The notes under the pieces: model-generated
What the model saw: only the letters and a program-made list of their open reading frames with translations
Database searches by the model: none
Told to the model about the DNA's origin: nothing
In this document: positions 62,842 through 64,000 of the stretch, piece after piece
Position numbering within the stretch: the stretch's first letter is position 1
Layout: each line of letters begins with the position of its first letter
Made by a program: the position numbers and the translations under genes
NCBI GenBank assembly: GCA_050012675.1
Contig: JBEKGS010000002.1
Location: 111,097 to 175,096, forward strand
Direction of reading: 5' to 3'
Origin: Fen-455 sp050012675
GTDB taxonomy: Bacteria; Actinomycetota; Acidimicrobiia; Acidimicrobiales; Bog-793
DNA: 64,000 nt

Positions 62842-64000
62842 CGCTCGCGACGCTATAGCCGCGCGCCCCTTGAGGCCGGTGCCTGGCGCGCCACGGCGTC
62901 ATCGGACCGCCGTCTGTTGCCGCGCTCCCGGCCCGACGGCCAGTTCGGCTGGAACTGACCCTGGGCTTTCGCGACCTGCCCGTTCGTCGGAAAACCCCTG
63001 CGACCTCGGCTTTCGCCTCTCGTCAGTTTGTGACGTTTTGTATCGCTTTCTGATGTCCCGCGGACATGCCACGGACAAGGCGCACCCTCACGGCATGACG
63101 CAGCTGGCGATGCCGGATCTAGTCGAGACCCACATCAGCTGAACTGGGCAACCTTCGGTACCGGCCTGAAGCGACCGCGGTGCGGGAATGGTGCCTTTGA
63201 TTACCAGCGCCGCTTCGGTACCCCTGAGCTCAGCTGGCGAGGGTCGTCGCCTTCACGAGCTCATCGATGTCAGCCAAGTACCACGCGTGGGTCACGCGAA
63301 GGCCTGCCTCATTCGGGCCGCCGAGAATGACGATCTCGACGGCGGGGTGGCCTGCGTAAACCCCTTCAAGGGCGAACTGGCGGCAAAGAGCATCACACGG
63401 GACGGAGAAATGGTGGCCCGGGTTTGCCTCGCGCCCCGGGCCACCTCTGTCTTGCCGAGGTCGCCCCCCCGTTTCGCCCCGGCCTCCTTGTCTTGTCACG
63501 CAGGGAGGTCTCGCAAGACCTATGCCCCTGGTGCCGGTCCCCCCAGTCCGGTACCGCTGCGCCGTGTGGCGGGTGCACGACCCCTTCCTCCCGGCCTACA
63601 AAACACGACCGCGCAGCGACATATTCCTGTTTCGCCCTTGAAAGCGTGATCCCCTCTGCCCGATTCCCCGGTTACCGTGATGGGCACGCGGCTCTCTGCT
63701 TCCCTCGCAAGGCAACGGGGGTCGTGCAGATTGCCGCCCCCCGGCAATCCGGCGCCGCCGCCTCAAGGGGTGGCGGCGCTGTTCGCGCGAGGGACGTGTT
63801 CTTGAGTGGCTCTAGCGTCACGGCCGCTCGCGATCCTCGGTCAGCTCGTGCGGGCGCTGAGGGAGTTGAGGCGGCGATAGTCCTCGGGCAGCTCTGACAG
63901 GGAGCACCGGAAGCTTCCGATCGGCGCTGGTACTCCAGGCCGAGCCCGTCGTGTTCGGATGACCGTTCTGGACCTCGACACGGTGTGCCCTCGTTCCCGG
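62842..64000. other. Gene-poor stretch of 1159 bases to the window end
   Basis: Several frames are open on both strands, but none shows a family motif. A minus-strand segment (63233-63400) reads like protein (ALEGVYAGHPAVEIVILGG, then RVTHAWYLADIDELV) and may be a gene fragment. A 7-base-pair hairpin with a five-C loop is at 63730-63748. A frame starting at 63959 runs off the window and cannot be judged. No tRNA or transposon end was identified. Confidence 0.55.
63730..63748. repeat. Hairpin with a C-only loop
   Basis: ATTGCCG (63730-63736) and CGGCAAT (63742-63748) pair around CCCCC. It lies in a region with no confident gene. Actinobacterial 6C RNAs have C-rich loops, but only one such hairpin is clear here. 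Confidence 0.35.

Overview
The window is high-GC chromosomal DNA from an actinomycete-type bacterium. The best fit is a free-living member of Acidimicrobiia or a close relative. This rests on a complete Pup-proteasome locus (mpa, dop, pup, prcB, prcA, pafA), a fused FO synthase for coenzyme F420, the pafA/tat/helY neighbourhood known from Actinomycetota, PimA-type and DUF4193 proteins, and Thr/Ser-rich inserts. No rRNA, tRNA, CRISPR array, complete insertion sequence or prophage was recognised. The lineage is an inference from gene content.

Layout. Bases 1-5810 hold scattered genes: a truncated TrmA-type RNA methyltransferase, an APH(6)-like kinase, a SHOCT mini-protein, a YCII protein, a PIG-L deacetylase paired with a Ddn-type F420 protein, and a thioesterase. 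Two gene-poor stretches lie among them. Bases 5957-12753 carry a DEAD-box helicase fused to a cold-shock domain, an HtrA protease, a large Arg/Pro-rich protein of unknown function, a GNAT enzyme and two lineage-type proteins. Bases 13136-26251 are the core block on the minus strand. Read in the direction of transcription it is mpa, dop, pup, prcB, prcA, pafA, lepB, tatB-like, tatC, helY and a two-domain ThyX-like protein. One small DUF2007-type membrane protein lies on the other strand and shares a promoter with pafA. Bases 26458-29466 hold a ferredoxin, trmI, three small membrane proteins and a TetR regulator, which faces a fatty-acid desaturase across a clear operator. Bases 30307-41416 form a plus-strand run: tkt, tal, pgi, gnd, zwf, pgl (pentose phosphate cycle), then FO synthase and a LOG-family protein. 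Bases 41421-50569 hold a small unknown gene, a PAS-PAS-GAF-GGDEF-EAL c-di-GMP protein and gltD/gltB. Bases 50777-62841 hold a DUF2510 protein, thiD, serS, secF-secD-yajC-ruvB-ruvA-ruvC, yebC, an M48 protease and a PimA-like glycosyltransferase. The last 1.16 kb has no convincing gene.

How the genes work together. Pup is ligated to target proteins by PafA and removed by Dop. Mpa unfolds pupylated proteins into the PrcA/PrcB chamber. Here Pup already ends in Gly-Gly-Glu, so Dop is not needed for deamidation. The pafB/pafC genes that usually follow pafA are missing from this position. Zwf, Pgl and Gnd make NADPH and pentose phosphates; Tkt, Tal and Pgi recycle the carbon. FO synthase starts F420 synthesis, and a Ddn-like protein may use that cofactor. 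TatB/TatC, SecD/SecF/YajC and LepB are export machinery.

A recurring regulatory pattern: at least sixteen genes that open transcription units have a TANNNT hexamer ending 6-9 bases before the start codon. This is the expected spacing for leaderless mRNAs. Genes inside operons instead have a Shine-Dalgarno sequence or a 4-base stop/start overlap.
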